Source: Pseudomonas salomonii
Lineage (GTDB): Bacteria; Pseudomonadota; Gammaproteobacteria; Pseudomonadales; Pseudomonadaceae
Direction of reading: 5' to 3'
Length of the DNA stretch: 64,000 nucleotides
NCBI RefSeq assembly: GCF_900107155.1
Contig: NZ_FNOX01000002.1
Location: 186,001 to 250,000 of the forward strand
Made by a program: the position numbers and the translations under genes. The notes below the pieces were generated by a model that saw only the letters and a list, made by a program, of their open reading frames with translations, ran no database searches and was not told the DNA's origin. Shown in pieces: positions 16,477-24,047 of this stretch (within the stretch, counting starts at the first letter, position 1; every line of letters starts with the position of its first letter).

Positions 16477-18116
16477 GCGGTTTGCGCCCAGCGCACATAA
16501 CAGACGGTGACCGGCATCTGGTACTCGCCGCAGAACTCCAGCCAGCGCAGCTGGTTGTCCTGCAGGCGGTCGCCGGGGCCTTTGACTTCGATCATGCGGT
16601 AGCTCTTTTGCGCCGGCCAGAACTGGATCAGGTCCGGCATGCCGGCGCGGTTGGCGCGGATATCCAGCAGCAGGCGTTCAAACCAGTAACGCAGGTGTTC
16701 AGCCGGCAGGCAGGTCAGGGCCTGTTCCAGCAGCTCTTCGCTGAGCAGGTTCCAAAACACGAATGGCGACTGGATGCCCCATTTGTCGACGTAGCGCTGG
16801 CGGATGGTGGTTTTGTAACGCTCATCCGTGAGCTGTTCGAAGCAGGCGGCGAACAACGCTGCGCGACGTTGGTGAAAGTCCTCGCTGTGCAGGTCCACCG
16901 GCCCACGCTGGAACGGGTGAAAAAACGACCCCGGCAGCGGCGCGAAAATCGCCTCCCAGCACAACAGCCCGAACAGCGAATTGATCAACCCGTTTTCGAC
17001 GTAATGCACCGGCGCATCGGGCTCACTCAAATGCGCCTGCACGCAGGATTCCACCGACATCAGCGGCGCCTGCACCAGCGCCAGGTCCAGGCGCGTGACC
17101 TCACGCGGCTTGACCTTGGGCAGCGCCGGCTCGCCGAGCTTGCGCCGCAGGCGTGGCAGCACGCGCAGCAGGTGTTGCTGTTCGGCAGCGCTTTGCGGTG
17201 CTTGCTGCGCCGCGCACGCCAGGGCCATGGCTTGCGCGTAATCCTCCTGGCGTTCGAGCACGCGAATCAAGCGCGAGCGCGCGCCGGGATAGGCGCAATC
17301 ACGGTAGATCTGCGCCGCCAATTCCAGCTCGGCACTGCGCTCGCAATATTGGCCGATCTGGAACAGCAATTTAGCCCGGCGCTTTTCCAGCCACGGGTTG
17401 TCGGTGGCCAGCCGCACGATCTGCGCCAGTACCTCGTCCAACGCCTGCCCGGCTTCGAAGGCTTGCTGGCATTGGTGCAGGAACAGAAAACCGTGCACAT
17501 CGTCACGGCTACGCAAGCCACGGGACTCGGCGCAGAACTCGACTTTTTCGTAGGTGTAGATGCCCAGGTCCGCCAGCACGAACTCCGACCAGTCCTGGTG
17601 CAGGTTGCCGAAGAACATCAGCCGCAGGCGGTCGCACAGGTCCATCACGGTGAGACTGTAGAGCGTGTCGCTCAGCTTGGGGCACCACTGGGCAAAGCTG
17701 CGTGACTCAGGGAACTGCGCCGCCAGCCCTTGCAGCCAGTCGGCCTTCTTGCCTTTGGGCTGGTCAATCCAGGGCGCGAAGGCGGCGAGGATTTCGCTTT
17801 TTTGCAGCAGCGCGAACAGCTCATCAACACTCACCGGGCTCAGGTTTTCGACCCAGCCCTGCTGCACCAGCGCCAGCGCCGCCGTGTGGGTGCAGCCGAT
17901 TTCCAGGTAATTGAGCTTGCTCCCACGAAAATGCACACCTTTGCGCATCACCATGCGCACCAATAACGCCTGGGACGGCTGCGGCAACCTGTCGAATTGC
18001 TGAATAAACTGCATTTCGTCCGGGTCGAGCAAATCGGCATAACGCTGCCCCAGCCACAGCAGTACTTGGCGGAAGTTATGCAGGTAATACAAGGGGTCGT
18101 CGAGGGGGTTGGCCAT
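16473..18116 (-). CDS. FAN1-type structure-specific nuclease (VRR-NUC domain)
   Basis: 547 residues from the ATG at 18116; an in-frame GTG at 18125 is an alternative, and neither has a clear ribosome binding site. The N-terminal and middle parts are helical (SAP/TPR-like), with repeated Arg- and Leu-rich helices. The C-terminal VRR-NUC domain (about 480-547) shows GMPDLIQFWP, MIEVKGPGDRLQDNQLRWL and CYVRW, i.e. the PD-ExK active site. Homologues of human FAN1 cut flap and cross-linked DNA; the Pseudomonas protein is the classical bacterial relative. First gene of a two-gene unit with the helicase. Confidence 0.5.
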   Translation of the reverse strand: MANPLDDPLYYLHNFRQVLLWLGQRYADLLDPDEMQFIQQFDRLPQPSQALLVRMVMRKGVHFRGSKLNYLEIGCTHTAALALVQQGWVENLSPVSVDELFALLQKSEILAAFAPWIDQPKGKKADWLQGLAAQFPESRSFAQWCPKLSDTLYSLTVMDLCDRLRLMFFGNLHQDWSEFVLADLGIYTYEKVEFCAESRGLRSRDDVHGFLFLHQCQQAFEAGQALDEVLAQIVRLATDNPWLEKRRAKLLFQIGQYCERSAELELAAQIYRDCAYPGARSRLIRVLERQEDYAQAMALACAAQQAPQSAAEQQHLLRVLPRLRRKLGEPALPKVKPREVTRLDLALVQAPLMSVESCVQAHLSEPDAPVHYVENGLINSLFGLLCWEAIFAPLPGSFFHPFQRGPVDLHSEDFHQRRAALFAACFEQLTDERYKTTIRQRYVDKWGIQSPFVFWNLLSEELLEQALTCLPAEHLRYWFERLLLDIRANRAGMPDLIQFWPAQKSYRMIEVKGPGDRLQDNQLRWLEFCGEYQMPVTVCYVRWAQTA

Positions 18117-18303
18117 GTCGCGCACTGATCAAATACTGGTTATGCATACAGAGTGCCGCCAGTGGCGGGCTGTTGCAATCAGTAATAGATAAATGGCCCA
18201 CGCAACTTTTTGTATAAAAGTGATCAGATAGGACAGTTGATGGCGTAACATTTGTGGCCCGAAGCCTCAGGCGCGGGACTTTTCAGGGTTAAAGGTAAGG
18301 GTA

Positions 18304-18528
18304 ATGAACATGAAGAATTTGGGTCTGCCGCTGGTTGCACTCACTTTTTTGCTGATGGCCGGTTGCTCCACGCAAACCGTAGTGACATTGCAAAATGGCA
18401 CGCAGTATTTGACCAAGGACACCCCCAAGACCAAGACAGCCGATGGGTTCTATGAATTCACCGACATCGCCGGCAAGCACATCCGCATCAAGGCTGATGA
18501 CGTAGCCACGGTACGCAGCGAAAAGTGA
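18304..18528 (+). CDS. Small YgdI/YgdR-type lipoprotein
   Basis: 74 residues. Signal with lipobox LLMAGC (Cys at about 21), then the short beta-rich DUF903-like domain ([18 protein letters not shown]...[23 protein letters not shown]). Predicted to be lipidated and anchored in the outer membrane; function unknown in the family. A second ATG two codons on (18310) is equally well placed for the AAGGG box. Single-gene unit closed by a good terminator at 18548. Confidence 0.5.
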   Translation: MNMKNLGLPLVALTFLLMAGCSTQTVVTLQNGTQYLTKDTPKTKTADGFYEFTDIAGKHIRIKADDVATVRSEK

Positions 18529-18547
18529 AAGCAAACGCCTGAACATG

Positions 18548-18573
18548 AAAAGCCCCGCCATGTGGGGCTTTTT
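18548..18573 (+). terminator. Rho-independent terminator after the lipoprotein gene
   Basis: Stem AAAAGCCCC / GGGGCTTTT with a short loop, running into a T-tract; it lies 19 bp after the stop codon. Confidence 0.5.
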
Positions 18574-18584
18574 CTTGCCTGCTT

Positions 18585-18691
18585 GATCGTTCCCACGCTC
18601 CGCGTGGGAATGCAGCCCAGGACGCTCCGCGTCCCAAGGCGTGACGCAGAGCGTCACAAGAGGCATTCCCACGCAGAGCGTGGGAACGATC
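18585..18691. repeat. ~107-bp palindromic intergenic repeat (family R1, copy 2)
   Basis: Outer arms GATCGTTCCCACGCTCCGCG and its complement; the inner hairpins GGACGCTCCGCGTCC and GTGACGCAGAGCGTCAC stand in the reverse order to copy 1, so the element is inserted the other way round. Confidence 0.5.
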
Positions 18692-18835
18692 AGTACGCGT
18701 GAGGCCTGCCGACCCCGTCGCAGCGCTGCGCCGCTGATCGATGAAGATTTATTTACCGAAGGATTTTCGCCAACCCGGCGTTTAACCGATAAGCCGCCTT
18801 CATCTTCGAAGGCGGTAGAACGGAGAAAGACGGCC

Positions 18836-19108
18836 ATGGCACTCATGTCCCGTACGACACGCGCGCTGTTACTCATCCCCCTGAGCCTGGCGGCCCTAAC
18901 CAGTGCACCGACGTTTGCCGACACCCTCATCATCCGTCAGCCGCCCCGGGTCATCGTGGTCGCTCCTCCGCCGCCGCCGGTTTATTACGGGCACTGGGGT
19001 TACGCCCCACGGCCTTACTACTATCCCCATCATGTTTACAGCTATGGCTACGGCTACCCTCACCGGCCGTATTGGGGCGGTGGCTGGCGGGGGCAACACT
19101 GGCATTGA
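18836..19108 (+). CDS. Small exported Tyr/Pro/Gly/His-rich protein
   Basis: 90 residues from the ATG at 18836 (GGAG before it); an ATG at 18845 is an alternative. Signal peptide about 1-29 (LLLIPLSLAALTSAPTFA). The mature part is low-complexity: VVAPPPPPVYYG, then repeated Tyr, His, Pro and Gly up to the C-terminal WGGGWRGQHWH. Such short proteins are common in pseudomonad envelopes and lack an assigned role. Its TGA directly abuts the tliA stop on the other strand, forming TGATCA with no terminator between. Confidence 0.5.
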   Translation: MALMSRTTRALLLIPLSLAALTSAPTFADTLIIRQPPRVIVVAPPPPPVYYGHWGYAPRPYYYPHHVYSYGYGYPHRPYWGGGWRGQHWH

Positions 19109-20539
19109 TCAGCCGATGCTGACGCCGTCCGTCCACAGGCCGCCATGCCCGACGCCGACCAGGGTCACCGAGTCGGCGCCAAAGGTCAGCACCGTGTCGG
19201 CACCGACCACTTTGGCATGGTCGCGCAGGTCGTTGCTGCCTTCCACATTCTGGAACACCAGCTTGTCCGTGGTTTGGTAGCCGATCACCCGATCATTGCC
19301 AAAATGGCCGCTGAACAGGAAGGTGTTATGCCCACTGTTGTCGCGGATCGTGTCATTGCCTTTGCCGCCGTCGATAAAGTCTGCGCCTTTGCCGCCCTGG
19401 ATCAGGTCATTGCCGTGGCTGCCGATGATGAAGGTATTGCCCTTGTGCGGTTCGGCATTGCGGTTGAGGTCCTGCACCCAGGTGGTGGCCCGCGCCGGGT
19501 CGGACAGGTTGGCGACAATCACCGTGGAGTCGCGGGTCATCTGGTCGTAGAAGCCGGACTCGAGAATGCGCGTCATGCCGTCGCCATAACCGGTGGGCAA
19601 ATGCGAGACCCAGGTCGGCAGGTTGACGATGGAAAACGGCAGGATATTCCACAACGTCGACGCGTAGTGGTCGTTGAAGCTGACGATATTGTCGGTGGTC
19701 GACTCGTGGGGTTTGTCGTGCACGCCCAGGGACGACAAGTTGAAGGACGAACCGTCGAGCGCGCGGAACACCGGGTCGTTTTCGTAGCCGATGTTCAGCA
19801 CTTTATCGCCGGCGCTCTGGGTCGGTGAGGCATAGGCCACGTAGTTGGCGTCCTTGTAGAACCCCGACCATTTGTTGTTGCTTAAATCCGCCATGCTGTT
19901 GACGGCCAGCCCGCCCAGGCTGTGGCCGCTGACCACCACGTCCTTGCCGCTCAGGCCATGGGCACTGGCATAGTCGGCGACATTTTTGAGCAAGCCGCCA
20001 AAGGCTTCGCCCGCGTAGTTCTTGGCATAATCCTTGGGGCCAAAGGCCGCCAGCAGGTCGCTGATCACGTCGCCGATGGAGTCGGTAATCAAGCTTTCCC
20101 GTGGCCCCGAGGTGCCACGAAAACCGATGCCGATTTCGAGCAGTTTGCCGGCGTCATCGTACTTGCCCAGCACCTCGACCTGGGCCGTGGTGTAGCCGGC
20201 CTTTTCGCCAAAGAAGGTGCCGCGCGCATCGACCTTGCCGCCATAGCCCAGGGCGCTGGCGCTGATGGGCGTCCAGCCGGCTTTTTGCACTGCTTCAAGC
20301 GCGGCCTTTTCCGAGTCGGGGTTCCAGGGAATGCCGGGAATCACACCTTGTGAATCCGTGCTGCCGAGCAGCGCCCCCACCAGCGTGGCCGGCAAGCCAA
20401 GCCCCAGGCCATTGTGCTGGTAACCCACGGCAAAGCCGTTATCCAGGTTGTGGTAGGAATACAGCGTGATCGCCATGGCATCGGCGAACAGCGTTTTGGA
20501 GCCCTCGGTGCCGAGGTTTTTATAGTCAAAGATACCCAT
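19109..20539 (-). CDS. tliA: Thermostable family I.3 lipase (TliA/LipA type)
   Basis: 476 residues, the same length as TliA from P. fluorescens, and starting MGIFDYKNLGTEGSKTLFAD as that family does. The catalytic Ser207 lies in VVVSGHSLGG. The C-terminal third has RTX calcium-binding nonapeptides (GSHGNDLIQGGKGADFIDGG, GGKGNDT) and a C-terminal secretion signal without N-terminal leader. It hydrolyses triacylglycerols, and relatives cleave polyester-polyurethane. It is exported by the type I system AprDEF encoded upstream. Last gene of the locus, separated from pspB by 231 bp with a REPIN. Ribosome binding site AGAGG is 8 bp before the ATG. Confidence 0.5.
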   Translation of the reverse strand: MGIFDYKNLGTEGSKTLFADAMAITLYSYHNLDNGFAVGYQHNGLGLGLPATLVGALLGSTDSQGVIPGIPWNPDSEKAALEAVQKAGWTPISASALGYGGKVDARGTFFGEKAGYTTAQVEVLGKYDDAGKLLEIGIGFRGTSGPRESLITDSIGDVISDLLAAFGPKDYAKNYAGEAFGGLLKNVADYASAHGLSGKDVVVSGHSLGGLAVNSMADLSNNKWSGFYKDANYVAYASPTQSAGDKVLNIGYENDPVFRALDGSSFNLSSLGVHDKPHESTTDNIVSFNDHYASTLWNILPFSIVNLPTWVSHLPTGYGDGMTRILESGFYDQMTRDSTVIVANLSDPARATTWVQDLNRNAEPHKGNTFIIGSHGNDLIQGGKGADFIDGGKGNDTIRDNSGHNTFLFSGHFGNDRVIGYQTTDKLVFQNVEGSNDLRDHAKVVGADTVLTFGADSVTLVGVGHGGLWTDGVSIG

Positions 20540-20628
20540 GGTAGTGCCTCTCTGTTGTTGGATTTGTAGAGAAAGCGAAAAACACGTGTGGCTATGGAGC
20601 AGCTCTATCTGATCTCCCGCGATCCAAA

Positions 20629-20733
20629 TGTGGGAGCGGCGGTGCGACGATTCGACTTGCTCGCGAATGCGGTGGTTCAGCCAATGAATCGGTTAACTGA
20701 TACACCGCTTTCGCGAGCAAGCCCGCTCCCACA
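20629..20733. repeat. REPIN, copy 2 (between pspB and tliA)
   Basis: Arms TGTGGGAGCGG...TTGCTCGCGAATGCGG and GCGAGCAAGCCCGCTCCCACA. The left arm carries a ~15-bp interruption (CGGTGCGACGATTCG) compared with the other copies. Confidence 0.5.
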
Positions 20734-20770
20734 TAAATCCGGTCCTCACTTTAAGAAGTGTCGTCCCCCT

Positions 20771-23700
20771 TTAGAACGCCCAATCGAGGCTCAACCCCAC
20801 CCCGTGGACCTTGTCCTTGCTGGCCAGCAGGCCGTTGTAATCAAAATTCACCCGCGCATCCTTGCTCAACGCCAGGCTGACCCGCGCACCGATCAACGCG
20901 GCATCACGCACCATCGGCGCACTTTCCACTGCGAACGCCGGGCCGCCCGAGGCAAACGCCAGGTGCCGCTCGGAATCGGTGCTGCTCAGGTTGTGCTGCC
21001 AGCCCAGGGTGCCGGACACGTCCAGTTGCTGGTGATCGTTCACGTTGAAGGTCTTCAAGGCGCGCACGCCCAGGGTGCTCAACACCACATCGCGCGTATC
21101 GTCGTGGCCTTTGAGCGCGGCGGCGTCACCCTTTTCGGTGAACCCATCAGTGTTCAGATGCACATAGGCCAGGTTGGCGAACGGCTCCAGGGCCAGCGGT
21201 TGCAGGTTGACGCGGTAGGCCGCTTCACCAAACACCTGGGTGCTGCTCGCATCGACTTTGACCTTCTGCTTGCCGGCCACGTCGCCGTATTGCAGGTCAC
21301 GCTTTACATCGCCACGATGCCAGCTGTAGGTCGCCCCACCGCTCAGGCGCAAGGCGCCGATCTCATGCCCGGCATAGGCACCGAAGTGGTAGCTGTCGAC
21401 CGAGGCACGGGAGTGGGTGTCGTTGCCCATGTTCAACGAGGTGTCGCTGTAGCCGGCAACCAAGCCGATACGCGTCGACTCATCCAGCGCGCCATCCACG
21501 CCGGCGAGCATGCCGCCCAGCGACGTGGTGTAGCCCGCGGTGTCACTGCGGCTGTCGGTTTTGCCCCATGCGCCCAAGGCCTTGACCCACACGTTGCCAC
21601 GGCTGTCGAGGGTGTCGCTGCCTGCGCCCATCTCGCCATGGCGCAGGCGTTCGCCCACGGCTTCGCGCACGTAACGGCTGTCGTTGATCAACGCACTTTG
21701 CAGCGCCGGGTAGATTTCGCCGGAGAGCTGCTGGAACGCGCCCTGGGCCGAGGCCGCATTCGGCGCCAGCAACAGGCTTTCATACACCGCATTGCCCGCG
21801 CCCAACTGGTCCGCCGCTGCTGCGACCGCACGCTGGTTCGGCGTGACCGCCACACTGGCGAAGCTGTTGGTGCGCGCCACGTCCAGCTGCACGCCGTTGG
21901 CGGCATAGTTGAGGGTGCCGCCGATAAACAGGTAGTTGGGCAGCACCGCGCCGAAGCTGCCGGTAATACCGCCTGCGGCTTGCAGGATGTTGTACTGGCG
22001 GCCGATCAGGCTTTGTGCCTGGGCGTCAGTCAGCAGTGTCGGGCTGTTTTCCAGGGCCAGGGTCACGGTGCCGCCATTGAGCGTGGCGGTGCCGCCGGCA
22101 ACGATGCGGTCGCTGCTGGTGGGCGACAGCTCCACCGCGTAGGTCGAACCCGCGTCAAAGGTCACGTTGCCCGCCACATTCAAGGTGCCGATGGAGTTAC
22201 CCGGCGCCACGGTGCCGCCGCTTTTGGCGGTCAACGAGCCGATACGGCCGGAGCCTGCGAGCACACCGGTCTGGCTGACGGTAACGTCGGACGTGACCGA
22301 ACCATTAATCGCCAGCAAGCCCTGGTTGACCAGGGTCGGCCCGCTGTAGGTGTTGGTGCCGCTCAGCACCAGCGTGCCGATGCCTTGCTTGGTCAGGCCG
22401 CCATGGCCGGAAATGGCATTGCTCCATACATCCAGGCCGCAATGCACGTCGGTGCACAGGCGCTGGGTCGGTTTGCCGGCGTCCACCACGGCGCCGATGC
22501 CTGGCAAGTCGGCGACAAACTGGCTGCTGCCGTAGGCGCCGTCGATACGGAACTCAGCAGGAATATCCTCGGCGGTGACGAACATTGCTGGCCCGTTGAC
22601 GGCTTTGCCCAGGTTGATCATGCCCCAGCCATACAACGCGTCGATGCCCGGCGCGCCAAGGTCGGTGGCGGTGGTTTTAAGCACCGTGGCGACCTGCTCG
22701 CCGCTCATATAGGGGAAGCGCTCCATCAGCACCGCCGCTGCGCCGGCCACATGGGGCGCCGCCATGGAGGTGCCGTTTTTGTTGGCCCAATCGCTGGTCA
22801 GGTTGCTCAGGTCGGTGCCGTTGATAATCGAACTGAAGATCTTGGTGCCGGGCGCCGACACGCAGAAGCTTGCCGCATAACCGCAGCGCGACGAGAAGGT
22901 GCTGATCACGTACGGGTTGGCACTCGCGGTGTCCGGGTTTTGCTGCAAGGCCGCTACCGACAGCCAGTTCGGCGCGATCTCCGGCACAAAGTACGCCAGG
23001 CCCGACATCGCATCCGGGTTGTTGCGGTTGTAGTCGTTACCGGCGGCAAAGATGGTCAGCACGCCGCTGCGGGCGGCATCGATTGCGCCTTGGTAGGCGC
23101 CGCCGGCAATCGTGCCGAGGATCGGCCGGATATTGTTGAACTGCGCCTGGGCTTCATTGACCGTGAAGTTGGGGAACGCCGGATCGCGGCCGCCCTTGGC
23201 GTATTGATCGCCAATGCCGATGCCCCAGCTGTTGTTGATGATGCGTGCGCCGTTGGCCACCAGCCCGTCCCAACCGGCCTTGTACACCGCACCGTCGTTA
23301 CCGAGGATGATCCCGTCTTCCGGGCCTGGGTCGCCGTTTTCGGCGCTGAGGATTTGCGCATTGAACGCCACGCCGTGCATCGGCCCGCCATCGCGGTTAC
23401 CGGCGGCAATCCCGCCGACGTGGGTGCCGTGGTTACCCAGCTTGCCGTTGGAGTCCTTGGACGGCGTGCCGTCATAGCGGAACGCATCGCCGGCCTTCAC
23501 CGGGATATACGGGTCGGTGTATTGGCGGATGCCTTCGGTGACAATCGTCACCACCTTGTTGGGGCTGGCGAATTCCGGGTGCTGCGCATACACCGGCTGG
23601 TCAAAGATGCCCAGTTTGACGCCTTTGCCGGTGTAGCCGGCGGCATACGCGGTGTCTGAATGGATGGCGCCCAGGCCCCAGTCGGCCTTGAACTCGTTGC

Positions 23701-23878
23701 TGCGCCAACTGGCGGCATCGCCCAGTTTGCCGGTTTCCACATAGGGTGCGGCCTGGGCGGTCCCCAGACTTGCCAGGCAGCACAGCAACGCGCCGTATGG
23801 CACGCAGCTCAAAGCCTTGAGCGGGTAGCTCGGGCCTGTGTGAGTGGCGATCATTAACCCTGGTTTGCGTTTGTTCAC
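20771..23878 (-). CDS. pspB: Subtilisin-like autotransporter protease PspB
   Basis: 1035 residues from a GTG at 23878 with AAGGAAGG 5 bp before it; the frame stays open further upstream only because repeat copy 3 contains no stop. Extended signal region (about 1-44, ending AQA). Subtilase triad: Asp93 (IFDQP), His150 (NHGTHVGG), Ser371 (NGTSMAAPHVAG). Then a passenger linker with autotransporter-associated repeats (GTLVLSGTNTYSGPTLVNQG, GGTVAPGNSIGTLNV) and a C-terminal 12-strand beta-barrel (about 770-1035) ending in Phe (LSLDWAF). Secreted by the type Va route, not by AprDEF. Tandem paralogue of PspA. Confidence 0.5.
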   Translation of the reverse strand: MNKRKPGLMIATHTGPSYPLKALSCVPYGALLCCLASLGTAQAAPYVETGKLGDAASWRSNEFKADWGLGAIHSDTAYAAGYTGKGVKLGIFDQPVYAQHPEFASPNKVVTIVTEGIRQYTDPYIPVKAGDAFRYDGTPSKDSNGKLGNHGTHVGGIAAGNRDGGPMHGVAFNAQILSAENGDPGPEDGIILGNDGAVYKAGWDGLVANGARIINNSWGIGIGDQYAKGGRDPAFPNFTVNEAQAQFNNIRPILGTIAGGAYQGAIDAARSGVLTIFAAGNDYNRNNPDAMSGLAYFVPEIAPNWLSVAALQQNPDTASANPYVISTFSSRCGYAASFCVSAPGTKIFSSIINGTDLSNLTSDWANKNGTSMAAPHVAGAAAVLMERFPYMSGEQVATVLKTTATDLGAPGIDALYGWGMINLGKAVNGPAMFVTAEDIPAEFRIDGAYGSSQFVADLPGIGAVVDAGKPTQRLCTDVHCGLDVWSNAISGHGGLTKQGIGTLVLSGTNTYSGPTLVNQGLLAINGSVTSDVTVSQTGVLAGSGRIGSLTAKSGGTVAPGNSIGTLNVAGNVTFDAGSTYAVELSPTSSDRIVAGGTATLNGGTVTLALENSPTLLTDAQAQSLIGRQYNILQAAGGITGSFGAVLPNYLFIGGTLNYAANGVQLDVARTNSFASVAVTPNQRAVAAAADQLGAGNAVYESLLLAPNAASAQGAFQQLSGEIYPALQSALINDSRYVREAVGERLRHGEMGAGSDTLDSRGNVWVKALGAWGKTDSRSDTAGYTTSLGGMLAGVDGALDESTRIGLVAGYSDTSLNMGNDTHSRASVDSYHFGAYAGHEIGALRLSGGATYSWHRGDVKRDLQYGDVAGKQKVKVDASSTQVFGEAAYRVNLQPLALEPFANLAYVHLNTDGFTEKGDAAALKGHDDTRDVVLSTLGVRALKTFNVNDHQQLDVSGTLGWQHNLSSTDSERHLAFASGGPAFAVESAPMVRDAALIGARVSLALSKDARVNFDYNGLLASKDKVHGVGLSLDWAF

Positions 23879-23926
23879 GGTGACCTTCCTTAGTTTTCTT
23901 ATTGCACTTTTTTGGAAATCCAACCC

Positions 23927-24032
23927 GATCGTTCCCACGCTCCGCGTGGTAATGCAGCCCAGGACGCTCTGCGTCCAAAGCGTGACGCAGAGCGTCACAC
24001 GAGGCATTCCCACGCGGAGCGTGGGAACGATC
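23927..24032. repeat. ~106-bp palindromic intergenic repeat (family R1, copy 3)
   Basis: Same architecture as the copies at 8501 and 18585, placed between pspA and pspB, where it fills nearly all of the 169-bp gap. The outer arm GATCGTTCCCACGCTCCGCG matches copy 2 exactly. Confidence 0.5.
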
Positions 24033-24047
24033 ATCGCTGCGGTGTTT

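Noticed and set aside
18641..18835. Upstream extension of the small Tyr/Pro-rich protein
   Set aside because: It begins inside an R1 repeat; the ATG at 18836 has its own GGAG box and a proper signal peptide.
20588..23659. A very long open frame on the + strand opposite pspB
   Set aside because: It mirrors the codon bias of pspB (GC-rich third positions), gives a low-complexity Ala/Gly/His/Arg product and has no ribosome binding site. Similar antisense frames oppose aprA, the helicase and other genes.
23879..24034. Upstream extension of pspB
   Set aside because: The extension runs through the R1 repeat and lacks a ribosome binding site; the GTG at 23878 has a strong one.
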